The position numbers and the translations under genes were made by a program. This document shows positions 9,435 to 17,831 of a stretch of DNA of 64,000 nt, piece after piece. Origin of the DNA: Burkholderiaceae bacterium (GTDB lineage: Bacteria; Pseudomonadota; Gammaproteobacteria; Burkholderiales; Burkholderiaceae); the NCBI GenBank assembly GCA_021166835.1, contig JAJPEN010000005.1, positions 36,273 to 100,272 on the forward strand, read 5' to 3'. Numbering within the stretch: the first letter of the stretch is position 1; each line of letters starts with the position of its first letter. The notes below the pieces were generated by a model, which made no database searches, had not been told where the DNA came from, and worked only from the letters and a program-made list of their open reading frames with translations.

Positions 9435-10015
9435 AGTCCCTCTGCAACTGCGGCCGGCATGCCCTGTCGGCTGCCCCGGGCGGCGGGCGCCGCCGCTTTC
9501 TCGGATCGCTCGCCGTCGCCGCACTCGGCGCCCTCGCCGGCTGCGACGGCCCCGGCAGCGGCAGCAGCGGCGGGAGCGCGGCCGCGCCGCGGGAGATCGG
9601 AGCGTCCACGTCCTGCGAGCTCGACGGCATGCTGCTGGCCGACTATCCCGGACCGAAGGCGCAGCTGTTCTACGCCGATGCCGCCGAGCCGGCATTCTTC
9701 TGCGACACCGTCGAGCTGCTCGACGTGCTGCTGCGCCCCGAGCAGGTGCGCAAGGTCAGCGCGGCCTACGTGCAGGACATGGGACGCGCCGACTGGGACG
9801 AGCCGCGCGGCCACTGGATCGACGCGCGCAGCGCGTTCTACGTGCGGGGCAGCCGGCGGCACGGCTCGATGGGAACGACATTGGCCACCTTTTCCGGGGA
9901 AGCCGAGGCGCGCGCGTTCGCCGGGCAGTACGGCGGCACGGTGCTGCGCTTCGAGGAGATCAAGCCCGAGATGGTCGACCTGGGCGGCGGCGCCAGATTC
10001 GACCAGCGCATGTGA
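9431..10015 (+). CDS. nosL: NosL-family copper chaperone lipoprotein
   Basis: A protein of 194 aa starting at GTG 9431, which overlaps the nosY stop. The N-terminus has Arg residues (GGGRRRFLGS), a hydrophobic stretch and a lipobox ending at LAGC, so it is a lipoprotein, perhaps Tat-exported. The mature part matches NosL: SCELDGMLLADYPGPKAQ carries the Cys and Met that bind Cu(I), followed by YVQDMGRADWDEPRGHWIDA and the AFYVRGSRRHGSMG segment. NosL delivers copper to apo-NosZ. A second, different NosL-like gene follows immediately. Confidence 0.92.
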   Translation: MKSLCNCGRHALSAAPGGGRRRFLGSLAVAALGALAGCDGPGSGSSGGSAAAPREIGASTSCELDGMLLADYPGPKAQLFYADAAEPAFFCDTVELLDVLLRPEQVRKVSAAYVQDMGRADWDEPRGHWIDARSAFYVRGSRRHGSMGTTLATFSGEAEARAFAGQYGGTVLRFEEIKPEMVDLGGGARFDQRM

Positions 10016-10686
10016 TCGCCAACGGCATGCCGGCGCCGACGGCACGGGAAAACGGACGCCGCCGCCGGCTGCTCGCCGCCGTGGCCGGCTCGGGGGTCGC
10101 GGCCGCGGCAGCGCTGTTCGGCCGAAGACACCTGCCGGGAATGCAGTCCCGATCGCCATCCGGCTCACTGCCGGGATCGCCACCGGCGCGGTTGCCGGCC
10201 GAGCTGTGCGTCGTCGCCCCGGCGCTGCCGTACGACCCGGCCAGCGGCCTGCCGCCGCACGCGCCCCGCCCGGTACCGGCCGACGCGCGCTGTCCGGTGT
10301 GCGGCATGTATCCGGCACGCGATCTTCGTTGGGCCGCGCAGGTGATCTATGCCGACGCGGCCGTTCACTTCTTCGATTCGCCGCTCACGCTGCACCAGTT
10401 CCTGCTCGACATCGAGCGGTACGGGAACGGACGCATCGTCGCCGATATCGCGGCGCGCTGGGTGACCGACTTCGAGACGGGCGAATGGGTCGACGCGGAT
10501 CGCGCTTTCCACGTGCACGGCTCCGACGCGCTGGGGCCGATGCGCGCAGGCAACCTGCCCGCGTTCGCGTCGCAGGCGGCCGCGCAGCGCTTCGCGCAGA
10601 GGCACGGCGGACGCGTTCTGCCCGCCGCTGCGATCGACCGGGCCCTCCTGCAGACGCTGGAGCGCCGCAGCCGGCACGCGCACTGA
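10012..10686 (+). CDS. Second NosL-like protein with CPVCGM motif
   Basis: A protein of 224 aa starting at GTG 10012, overlapping the previous stop by four bases; an ATG at 10027 is an alternative. The N-terminus (ENGRRRRLLAAVAGSGVAAAAALFG) looks like a Tat or membrane-anchor signal. The domain carries the CPVCGMYPARD metal-binding motif near residue 96, then VIYADAAVHFFDSPLTLHQFLLD and WVDADRAFHVHGSDALGPM, all typical of the NosL/copper-binding superfamily. The CxxCGM form differs from the CELDGM of the preceding NosL, so the two are unlikely to be simple duplicates. It closes the nos operon. A copper or heme-trafficking role is inferred from context. Confidence 0.85.
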   Translation: MIANGMPAPTARENGRRRRLLAAVAGSGVAAAAALFGRRHLPGMQSRSPSGSLPGSPPARLPAELCVVAPALPYDPASGLPPHAPRPVPADARCPVCGMYPARDLRWAAQVIYADAAVHFFDSPLTLHQFLLDIERYGNGRIVADIAARWVTDFETGEWVDADRAFHVHGSDALGPMRAGNLPAFASQAAAQRFAQRHGGRVLPAAAIDRALLQTLERRSRHAH

Positions 10687-10745
10687 AGAAGCCCTGAACG
10701 AATCCGCCCTGCGGCTCTTCCCGCGCGGCGAGCACCCTCCGGCAG

Positions 10746-13445
10746 TCAGTCGAGATCGCGCCACACCCGCTTCAACGCCGGATCGTCGCGATCGGTCTGC
10801 ACCGAGAAGCCGAGCGCCTGCATCAATCGCATCATCGGCGCGTTGGCGGCGAGAACGAATCCCTCGATGCGCTCGAGGCCGCGCTTGCGCGCATGCTCGA
10901 CGATCGCCTGCATCAGCGTCGTGCCCAGGCCCTGGCGCTGCATTTCGTCGGCGATCGCGATCGCGAACTCGCAGCTGCGGCGATCGGGATTCAGCAGGTA
11001 GCGCACGACGCCGATGATCGACTCGTCCATGATCGGCTCGTCCATGATCGACTCGTCCTTTTCGCCGGGCAGCACCGCCACCAGCGCCAGCTCGCGGTCG
11101 TAGTCGATCTGCGTATAGCGCACCAGCATGCGCGGCGACAGCTCGTTCAACGCCGAGATGAAGCGGAAATAGCGCGACTGCTCCGAAAGCGCGCGCACGA
11201 AGCGCTGCAGCCGCTCGCCGTCCTCGGCCTGGATGGGCCGGATCGTGTAGGCGCGTCCGTCGCGCAGCGTGCAGCGACGCACCAGCTCCGACGGATACGG
11301 CATGATCGCCATATGCGCATAGCGACGCTGGTCGTGCGGCTCGCGTGCCGGAAGCTTCGCGTCGGCGACCGCGCGCGCATCGACGGCGATCAGCCCCCCT
11401 GCGTCGGCGATGATCGGATTGATGTCCAGCTCGGCGAGCTGCGGCAGTTCGCAGACCATCTCCGAAACCCGCACGAGCAGCCGCTCGAGCGCCTCGAGAT
11501 CGACCGCCGGCGCATCGCCGTATTCGCCGAGCGTGCGTGCCACCCGCGTGCGCGCGATCATGCTGCGCGCGAGAAAGCTGTTCAGCGGCGGGAACTCGAC
11601 CGTCGTGTCGCGATGGATCTCCACGCGCGTGCCGCCCGTGCCGAATGCGATCACCGGTCCGAACAGCGGATCGCGGAACACGCCCACGTACAGCTCGCGG
11701 CCGTGACGGCCCAGCTTCATCGGCTGCAGCGTCACGCCCTGGATGCGCGCGGCCGGACGCGCGGCACGCACCGATTGCAGGATCGCGTCGTACTGCTCGC
11801 GCACCTCGTTGGCGTTGCGCACGTTCAACGACACGCCGCCGACGTCGCTCTTGTGCGCGACGTCCGACGAGCTGATCTTCATCGCCACCGGATAGCCGAT
11901 CCGGTCGGCTGCCGCCACCGCCTCGTCGCGGCTGGCCGCCAGCACCGTGCGGTTCACCGGAACGTGGAAGGCGTCGAGCAGCGTCTTCGATTCCAGCTCG
12001 GTCAGCACCTCCCGCCCTTCGGCGAGCGCCGCATCGAGCACCGCGCGCGCGCGGGCGACGTCGGGTGCGGTCATGTCGGACAGCGAGCGCGGCGTCTGCT
12101 GCAGCAGCAGCTGGTTCTGGTAGAAGGTGGCCACCGTCGAGAACGCGTCCACCGCGGCCTCCGGCGTGCGGTAGACGGGAACGCCGGCCGCATCGAGCCA
12201 GGCGCGCAGCGGCCGCGTCGAATTGTCGCCGAGCCAGCAGGCGAACAGCGGCTTGCCCAGCGTGCCGGCGATGCGCGCGATGCGCTCGGTGATCTGCGGC
12301 GCGTCCACCCCGGCGAAGGGCGACAGCAGCGCGAGCATCGCGTCCGACTCCGGATCGTAGGCGATGGCCTCGAGCGCGCTGGCGTAATCGTCGGCGCTCG
12401 CCTCGAGCCCCAGGTTCAACGGATTGGAGATCTCTACGCCCGGCAGCGCCGCCTCGAGCCTGCGCCTCGTCGGCTCGGTATACGGCAGCAGCCGGATGTT
12501 GGCGAACCACGCCTGGTCGGAGGCGAGCACGAGCGGTCCGTTGCCGTTGCCGATCATCGCGAGCCGCTTGCCGAGCGGCCAGTTGCGCGACGCGAGATAG
12601 CGCACCGCCGTGAACAGCTGCGTGAACAGGCGCACCTGCACGGCGCCTGCCCGTCGCAGCGCTGCGCTGTAGATCGCGTCGCTGCCGACGATCGCCCCCG
12701 AATGCGTGCGCGCCGTCGGCCGGCTGGCGGCGTCGCGCCCGCCCTTGAGCACGACGACCGGCTTGACCGAGGCGAGCGCACGCAGCGCGCTCATGAAGCT
12801 GCGCGAATCGCGCACCGCCTCGAGATAGACGACCACCGCCTTCGTCGACGGATCGTTCGCGAGGAAGTCGAGCACCTGCGCGACGTCGATGTCGAGCTCG
12901 GCGCCCAGCGAAACCGCCAGCGAGAAACCGATCGCGGTGTCGCCGGCCCAGTCGAGGATCGCGCCGCCCAGCACGCCCGACTGCGAGACGAGCGCGACGT
13001 TGCCCGGCGGCGGCAACGCGCCGAGCCGCCCGGCGTCGAGCCTGCGCGGCGGGCGCGCGAAGCCCAGCGTGCCGGGGCCTAGCAGCCGGATGCGCGCCTC
13101 GCGCGCCATCGCGAGCAACCGCTCCGTGACGACCGGCGGCGGCGTCTGGCACAACAGCATCGCCGCGCGCGCGCCCAGAACGATCGCCTCGCGCAGGGCG
13201 TCGAGCACGTGCGCGGAATCGACGGCGAGCACGGCGAGGTCCACGCCGATGCCGTGGTCGGGTGCACGCGCGCCCTCCGTCGCCGATTCCGCGCGCGGCG
13301 CCAGCACGATGCGGCGCACCTGCGCCTTCGACTCGCCGAGCTTGCGCCCCAGTTCCTCGACCCACTCCGGCGCCGGGGACGGCCCCGAGACGAACGCGAT
13401 GCGCGAAGGATCGAACAGCGAGGTCAGCGTGTGCAGGTGTTCCAC
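10746..13445 (-). CDS. PatZ-like protein lysine acetyltransferase (acyl-CoA synthetase plus GNAT)
   Basis: A protein of 899 aa with the domain order of PatZ/Pka enzymes. It has a CoA-binding, succinyl-CoA-ligase-like half (about 1-470; SQSGVLGGAILDWA, HSGAIVGSDAIY), an ATP-grasp domain (about 480-710; VAMKISSSDVAHKSDVGGV, ELDINPIIAD) and a C-terminal GNAT domain (about 735-895; EMQRQGLGTTLMQAIVEHARKRGL). Such proteins acetylate lysines, for example in acetyl-CoA synthetase, in the cytoplasm. The His of the ligase half is present in RTHSGAIV. The GNAT domain carries an unusual insert, DESIMDEPIMDESI, encoded by three 15-bp tandem repeats. A deacetylase gene lies 28 bp upstream on the same strand, so writer and eraser are paired. 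Confidence 0.92.
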   Translation of the reverse strand: MEHLHTLTSLFDPSRIAFVSGPSPAPEWVEELGRKLGESKAQVRRIVLAPRAESATEGARAPDHGIGVDLAVLAVDSAHVLDALREAIVLGARAAMLLCQTPPPVVTERLLAMAREARIRLLGPGTLGFARPPRRLDAGRLGALPPPGNVALVSQSGVLGGAILDWAGDTAIGFSLAVSLGAELDIDVAQVLDFLANDPSTKAVVVYLEAVRDSRSFMSALRALASVKPVVVLKGGRDAASRPTARTHSGAIVGSDAIYSAALRRAGAVQVRLFTQLFTAVRYLASRNWPLGKRLAMIGNGNGPLVLASDQAWFANIRLLPYTEPTRRRLEAALPGVEISNPLNLGLEASADDYASALEAIAYDPESDAMLALLSPFAGVDAPQITERIARIAGTLGKPLFACWLGDNSTRPLRAWLDAAGVPVYRTPEAAVDAFSTVATFYQNQLLLQQTPRSLSDMTAPDVARARAVLDAALAEGREVLTELESKTLLDAFHVPVNRTVLAASRDEAVAAADRIGYPVAMKISSSDVAHKSDVGGVSLNVRNANEVREQYDAILQSVRAARPAARIQGVTLQPMKLGRHGRELYVGVFRDPLFGPVIAFGTGGTRVEIHRDTTVEFPPLNSFLARSMIARTRVARTLGEYGDAPAVDLEALERLLVRVSEMVCELPQLAELDINPIIADAGGLIAVDARAVADAKLPAREPHDQRRYAHMAIMPYPSELVRRCTLRDGRAYTIRPIQAEDGERLQRFVRALSEQSRYFRFISALNELSPRMLVRYTQIDYDRELALVAVLPGEKDESIMDEPIMDESIIGVVRYLLNPDRRSCEFAIAIADEMQRQGLGTTLMQAIVEHARKRGLERIEGFVLAANAPMMRLMQALGFSVQTDRDDPALKRVWRDLD
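11014..11058 (-). repeat. Three 15-bp tandem repeats inside the GNAT domain
   Basis: The unit ATGATCGACTCGTCC occurs three times in a row (11014-11028, 11029-11043, 11044-11058), with one base change in the middle copy. It stays in frame and encodes DESIM/DEPIM/DESII in the PatZ-like protein, between the strand ELALVAVLPG and IIGVVRYLL. This is a hinge where slippage can change the loop length without breaking the reading frame. Confidence 0.9.
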
Positions 13446-13473
13446 GTCGGCGGCCGAACGCGGCGCAGGGCCG

Positions 13474-14400
13474 TCAGTCGATTCCGATCAGCGCCCGAAG
13501 GTGCAGTTCGACGCAGCGCGCCAGCGCCGCGAGCTGGTAGCCGCCCTCGAGCGTGGAGACGACGCGGCCTTCGCAGTGCTCGTCGGCGAAGGCGGAGATC
13601 TGCGCCGTGAGCCAGGCGTAGTCTTCGTCGCGCCATCCGAGGTGGCTCATGTCGTCTTCGCGATGCGCGTCGAAACCCGCCGAGACGAAGATCATCTGCG
13701 GGGCGAAGACCTTCATCCTGGGCAGCCAGCAATCGAGCACCGCCTGGCGCATCGATGCGCCGTCGCTGTACGGCTCGAGCGGCACGTTGCACATGTTCGG
13801 GCCGCGCGGGTTCTCGCCGAGGAACGGATACAGCCGCGCCTGGAAGGTGGACACCATCATCACGCGCTCGTCGCGGGCGAGGATGTCCTCGCTGCCGTTG
13901 CCGTGATGCACGTCGAAGTCGACGATCGCGACGCGCTCGAGTCCGAGCGCATCGAGCGCGTGCAGCGCGCCCACCGCCACGTTGTTGAAGAAGCAGAATC
14001 CCATCGCCCGGCTGCGCTCGGCGTGATGCCCGGGCGGGCGCACCGCGCAGAACGCCCGTCGGTACTCGCCGGAAACCACCAGTTCGGTGGCGCGCACCAG
14101 CGCGCCGGCGGCGTGCAGCGCCGCGCTCCAGGTGTACGGGTTCATTGCCGTGTCGGGATCGACCTGCGAGTATCCCTCGCGCGGCGCGCTCGCCTGCAAC
14201 TCGAGGAAGTAGCGCAGGTCGTGCGCCCGCGCGATCTGCTCCGGCGTCGCTTCGGGCGCCTGGATCGTGTCGAGGTAGTCGCTGACGCCGCGCAGCAGCA
14301 ACCGGTCGGCGATCACCGCCAGCCGTTCGGGGCATTCGGGATGATGCGGCCCCATCTCATGCAGCAGGAAGCTCGGATGCGTGAGGTAAGCGGCCTTCAT
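13474..14400 (-). CDS. Histone deacetylase family protein (AcuC-like)
   Basis: A protein of 308 aa of the class II-type zinc deacetylase family found in bacteria. The catalytic His pair is in RPPGHHAERS (H125, H126). Zinc ligands are D163 and H165 in DFDVHHGNGS and D244 in AGFDAHREDD. The transition-state Tyr is in the final LEGGYQL. The ATG at 14400 has a GGAG-like site upstream. Substrates may be acetyl-lysine proteins or acetylpolyamines. It is the first gene of a two-gene unit with the PatZ-like acetyltransferase, which supports a role in reversing protein acetylation, as AcuC does in Bacillus. The upstream gene on the other strand starts 99 bp away. Confidence 0.93.
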   Translation of the reverse strand: MKAAYLTHPSFLLHEMGPHHPECPERLAVIADRLLLRGVSDYLDTIQAPEATPEQIARAHDLRYFLELQASAPREGYSQVDPDTAMNPYTWSAALHAAGALVRATELVVSGEYRRAFCAVRPPGHHAERSRAMGFCFFNNVAVGALHALDALGLERVAIVDFDVHHGNGSEDILARDERVMMVSTFQARLYPFLGENPRGPNMCNVPLEPYSDGASMRQAVLDCWLPRMKVFAPQMIFVSAGFDAHREDDMSHLGWRDEDYAWLTAQISAFADEHCEGRVVSTLEGGYQLAALARCVELHLRALIGID

Positions 14401-14499
14401 CGGGACTCCTCCATGCGCCACTGTAGCGTACGACGCCGCGGTAGACTCGTTCGTCCGCGGCGCCGCCGCCGACCGACTACGTTCGCCGCGACGATCGCC

Positions 14500-16164
14500 A
14501 TGTCCGAAGCCTTCGCACGGATCCGAGCGCTCCTCCTTTCGCCACGCTGGCTCGCCCTCGCCCAGCGCGGGCTCGCCATCGTGCGGCGCAAGCCCGCGCC
14601 GCGCACCCCCGCGCTCACGCTCTGCCTGTTGGCGCCGGCGCTGGTTTCCTGCGCGAGCCTTCCCGCTCCGCAACCGCGTCCGGCGCAGCGCGCGTTCGAC
14701 CGCCCGGAGAGCACCTCGCTCGGCCGCATCGTCGCCGCCGCCGCACCCGATGCGCATTCCTCGGGGGTGCGCCTGCTCGTTTCGGGCGAGGACGCGCTCG
14801 GCTCGCTGGTCACGCTCGCCCGGCGCGCCGAGCGCTCGCTCGACCTCGAGTACTACATCGTCCGCAACGATGCGTCGGCCCGCACGCTGCTGCGCGAAGT
14901 GCACGCCGCGGCTGTGCGCGGCGTGCGCGTGCGGATGCTCGTCGACGATCTGAACACGGCCGGCAGCGACGAGAGCCTGCTGTGCCTCACGCAGCACTCG
15001 AACGTCGAGTTGCGCCTGTTCAACCCGTTTCCCGCCGGTCGCTTCTCCACCTACACGCGCATTCTCGCGTCGCTCACCGACCTCGACCGGATCAACCAGC
15101 GCATGCACGGCAAGATGTTCGTGGCCGACAACGCGATCGCCGCCACCGGCGGGCGCAATCTCGGCGACGCGTATTTCGTGCGCAGCCCGACCAGCAATTT
15201 CGTCGACCTCGACGTGCTCGTCGCGGGTCCGGCCGTGCGCCGACTGTCCGCATCCTTCGATCGCTTCTGGAACGATCCACTCGCCTATCCCGTCGCCCAG
15301 GTCATGCACGAGACGCCGCGCTGCAGGGGGCCCGTGTCGGAGTCGCCCCAGCAGGAGACGAACGCGCAGGGCGAGACGGTCGAAGCGCCCGATTCCACCC
15401 CGGTGCCGCCGAGCGCGCTAGCTCGCGAGCTGAAGGCGGGGCACCTGAAGATGCGCTGGGACGACGTTCGCGTGCTCGCCGACACGCCGGCGAAAATCAT
15501 CGGCAACAGCGTCGCCGGCAACAGCGCTCCGGCGCCCGCGTCGGCATCGATCGCCGACGACGTGTCCCGGCTGCTCGGATCGGCGCGCACCGAACTGATC
15601 CTGATCACGCCGTATTTCGTTCCCGGCGAGCACGGCGTCGCGCTGATCCGCGCGCTTCGGCAACGCAACGTGCGCGTACGTATCCTCACCAATTCCCTGG
15701 CATCGACCGACGCGCCGGTCGTGCACGTGGGCTACGCGCGCTACCGCCCGCAGCTGATCGAGATGGGGGCGGAACTCTACGAGTTGCGCAACCAGCTGGG
15801 CACGGCGCGCTCGCAACTCGGCCGCTTCGGATCGTCGCTGGCGAGCCTGCACGCCAAGGCCGTCGTGGTCGATCGCAAGACCGTGCTGATCGGGTCGATG
15901 AACCTGGACCCGCGCTCGCAGCACCTGAACACCGAGTTGGGCGTGGTGATTCCCGACGCCGTCGTCGCCGGACAGATCGTCCGGCTGTTCGACGACGTCA
16001 CCAGCAACAGCAGCTATCGCGTGATCGAGGATGACGGGCGGCTGCGCTGGATCGGCGGCTCGCCGAAAGTGCCCGACGCCGAGGGCAGCGAGCCGGGCGC
16101 CAGCGCCGGGCTGCGGGCGCTGATGTGGCTGCTGACGCCGTTCGCGCCGGAAGAGATGCTCTGA
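14500..16164 (+). CDS. Phospholipase D / cardiolipin-synthase-like lipoprotein
   Basis: A protein of 554 aa with two HKD motifs, the active site of the phospholipase D superfamily: H203-x-K205-x4-D210 followed by GGRN, and H451-x-K453-x4-D458 followed by GSMN. The ATG at 14500 is chosen because the frame upstream overlaps the deacetylase gene and has no coding character. The N-terminus has a basic region, a hydrophobic stretch and a lipobox-like ALVSC near residue 53, so it is probably an envelope lipoprotein. Reaction types in the family include cardiolipin synthesis and phospholipid cleavage, and the sequence does not separate them. Between the HKD motifs is a long variable linker (about residues 270-330). 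Confidence 0.88.
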   Translation: MSEAFARIRALLLSPRWLALAQRGLAIVRRKPAPRTPALTLCLLAPALVSCASLPAPQPRPAQRAFDRPESTSLGRIVAAAAPDAHSSGVRLLVSGEDALGSLVTLARRAERSLDLEYYIVRNDASARTLLREVHAAAVRGVRVRMLVDDLNTAGSDESLLCLTQHSNVELRLFNPFPAGRFSTYTRILASLTDLDRINQRMHGKMFVADNAIAATGGRNLGDAYFVRSPTSNFVDLDVLVAGPAVRRLSASFDRFWNDPLAYPVAQVMHETPRCRGPVSESPQQETNAQGETVEAPDSTPVPPSALARELKAGHLKMRWDDVRVLADTPAKIIGNSVAGNSAPAPASASIADDVSRLLGSARTELILITPYFVPGEHGVALIRALRQRNVRVRILTNSLASTDAPVVHVGYARYRPQLIEMGAELYELRNQLGTARSQLGRFGSSLASLHAKAVVVDRKTVLIGSMNLDPRSQHLNTELGVVIPDAVVAGQIVRLFDDVTSNSSYRVIEDDGRLRWIGGSPKVPDAEGSEPGASAGLRALMWLLTPFAPEEML

Positions 16165-16228
16165 AGCCAGGGTGGTCGAGGGAGTCGGTACCTGGGCGGG
16201 ATCGTGAACCGCGCGATCGTCTTATTTG

Positions 16229-16560
16229 CTGACGCTGTTCCTGCAACAGGTCCAGCAGTTCAGCCCGATGAAAACCGGGCTTGCGTCACTCCCGTTCGTG
16301 CTGTGCGTGCTCGCGAGCGCAGTCGCGATCCGGGCCGCGCTGAAGGTCGATCCGGCGGAAGCGGTCGGTGGCTGATCCGCAGGTCGCTGATCCGCAGGTC
16401 CGCCGGCGAAGTGGTCGGCCTCATCGGCCCGTCGGGATCGGGCAAGAGCGCCCTGCTGAAAATGCCTGGGCGCGGTGATCGAGCCGAGCGCCGGCCGGAT
16501 GACGCTGGGCGATCGCGTCGTCCACGACGACGGCTGGAAGATCCGCGAGCCTGCGCGAGG
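16229..16560 (+). pseudogene. Remnant of a DevCA/MacB-type ABC exporter
   Basis: Two broken pieces lie between the phospholipase gene and the convergent DedA gene. At 16229-16375 a 48-codon frame begins LTLFLQQVQQFSPMKTGLASLPF, like a drug:H+ antiporter, then continues as AVAIRAALKVDPAEAV and a stop, like the end of a DevC/MacB permease. At about 16400-16560 follows the start of an ABC ATPase, GEVVGLIGPSGSGKSALLKM. Removing one C at about 16464-16465 restores LGAVIEPSAGRMTLGDRVVHDDGWKIREPA. So the ATPase is frameshifted and lacks its signature and Walker B parts. The order permease end then ATPase start matches devBCA operons. A 15-bp direct duplication (gctgatccgcaggtc, from about 16371) sits at the junction. 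Confidence 0.7.
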
Positions 16561-16576
16561 TTTCGGGCGAGCGCAC

Positions 16577-17509
16577 TTATCCATCCCCTCGCCGGACCTG
16601 TTGCGCCGCCTCCCAGGCGTCGATCCCGCCGGTCAACGGGCGCACGCGCGCGATGCCGCGCTTCTGCAACTGCACGGCGATCCTGGCGGCGGTGACCTCG
16701 TTCGGACACGCGCAATAGACGACGACCTCCCGATCGCGGTCAATTTCCGCCAGTGCGCGATCGAGATCGTCCGGATCGACCGCGATCGAACCCGGGATGC
16801 TGCGCGCGTCGAGCTGGCGCAATACGTGCGACCGGGCATCGAGGATCAGCGGTGCTTCGCCGCGCTCGATCATCTCGCGCAACTCGTCGACGTCGATGCG
16901 CGCCGCGCACAGCGCCCGCCGAAACTGCCGGCGTCGCCACCAGCGATACGCTGCGTACAGAACGACGGCGACCGCCAGCCCGGTCAGCGCCCGGTTGCCG
17001 AGCGTCGCCAGCGCGTCGAGCAGCCATTCGACCTCGGTGTGGAATGCCCAACCGAGCGCGATGCCGGCGAGCGCCCACAACGCCGAGCCGACACCGTTAT
17101 AGAGCAGGAACGTCGGTGCCCCGACACCGAACCCGCCGGCCAGCGGAGGCGCGACGATCCCCAGGCCGGGCACGAAGCGGCCGAGCACGAGGCTGCTCGC
17201 CCCATAGCGCTCGAACGCGTTCTCCGCCTGTCGTACGCACGAGTCGGGCGACAGCGAGACGTTGCAGACCGCCTTGAGCACACGATGTCCGTAACGCCGT
17301 CCCGCGATGAACCACGCATAGTTGCCGAGCGACGACGCGACGACCGAAAGCACGAGCGCCCACAGGCCGTGGGCAGGCTCGACGAGAGTCTGCGCGCCGG
17401 CCAGGATCAGCAGCGGAAACGCCGGAACCGGCAGGCCGAACTGCTGCACGAGCACGGTACCGAAGACGATCCACAGCCCGTACTCGGAATAGAACGAACC
17501 GAGGTCCAT
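16577..17509 (-). CDS. DedA family membrane protein fused to a rhodanese domain
   Basis: A protein of 310 aa. Residues 1-200 are a DedA/VTT domain with several membrane segments and the motifs YGHRVLKAV, FERYGASSLVLGRFVPG and FLLYNGVGSALW. This family is linked to lipid scrambling or transport and envelope homeostasis. Residues 205-300 form a rhodanese domain (LILDARSHVLRQLDARSIPGSIAVDPDDL) with the active-site Cys loop reading VVYCACPNEVTAAR, so a persulfide-forming Cys is present. The fusion is known among proteobacteria. The rhodanese faces the cytoplasm if the usual DedA topology holds. Its 3' end runs to the edge of the decayed ABC transporter. Confidence 0.88.
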   Translation of the reverse strand: MDLGSFYSEYGLWIVFGTVLVQQFGLPVPAFPLLILAGAQTLVEPAHGLWALVLSVVASSLGNYAWFIAGRRYGHRVLKAVCNVSLSPDSCVRQAENAFERYGASSLVLGRFVPGLGIVAPPLAGGFGVGAPTFLLYNGVGSALWALAGIALGWAFHTEVEWLLDALATLGNRALTGLAVAVVLYAAYRWWRRRQFRRALCAARIDVDELREMIERGEAPLILDARSHVLRQLDARSIPGSIAVDPDDLDRALAEIDRDREVVVYCACPNEVTAARIAVQLQKRGIARVRPLTGGIDAWEAAQQVRRGDG

Positions 17510-17565
17510 CAGAATCCCGGATTCGGTGGTGCGCTCGACGAAGCGGGCAGCGGAACGAATTCGTC

Positions 17566-17814
17566 GTGGTGCCGGAAGAACTGAAGGATCGCATTTCTCG
17601 CCTGGCCAGGCGCGCCGGTATCACGACGCACGCCCTGATCGTGGAGGCGATCGGCGAGAAGGCGCGGGAGATGGAGCAGCGCCAGGAGTTCGCTGAAGAG
17701 GCAGAGAGCCGGTATAGCGACATCGTCGCCACCGGGAAGACGATTCCGTGGAGCGAGATGCGCAGCTATCTGGAGGATCGAGCGGGAGGCATTGCGCCTC
17801 GCTGCGACGACTGA
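17566..17814 (+). CDS. Ribbon-helix-helix (CopG-like) antitoxin-type protein, orphan
   Basis: A small protein of 82 aa starting at GTG 17566 (a second GTG follows directly). The N-terminus VPEELKDRISRLARRAGITTHALIVEAIGEKAREME fits a ribbon-helix-helix DNA-binding domain. The C-terminal SRYSDIVATGKTIPWSEMRSYLEDRA is typical of RelB/ParD-like antitoxins that pair with RelE/ParE toxins. No toxin gene follows, since the next genes on either side are membrane proteins on the other strand. It may be an orphan left from a toxin-antitoxin module. No ATG is available upstream in frame. Confidence 0.6.
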   Translation: MVPEELKDRISRLARRAGITTHALIVEAIGEKAREMEQRQEFAEEAESRYSDIVATGKTIPWSEMRSYLEDRAGGIAPRCDD

Positions 17815-17831
17815 AGCCGACCCGAGACGCT

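Noticed and set aside
12889..14499. Extension of the phospholipase D frame upstream of 14500
   Set aside because: Overlaps the acetyltransferase and deacetylase genes on the other strand and lacks any domain. The start at 14500 gives a good signal sequence.
16371..16400. 15-bp tandem duplication as possible iterons
   Set aside because: Only two copies, inside a decayed ABC gene; better explained by slippage during decay.
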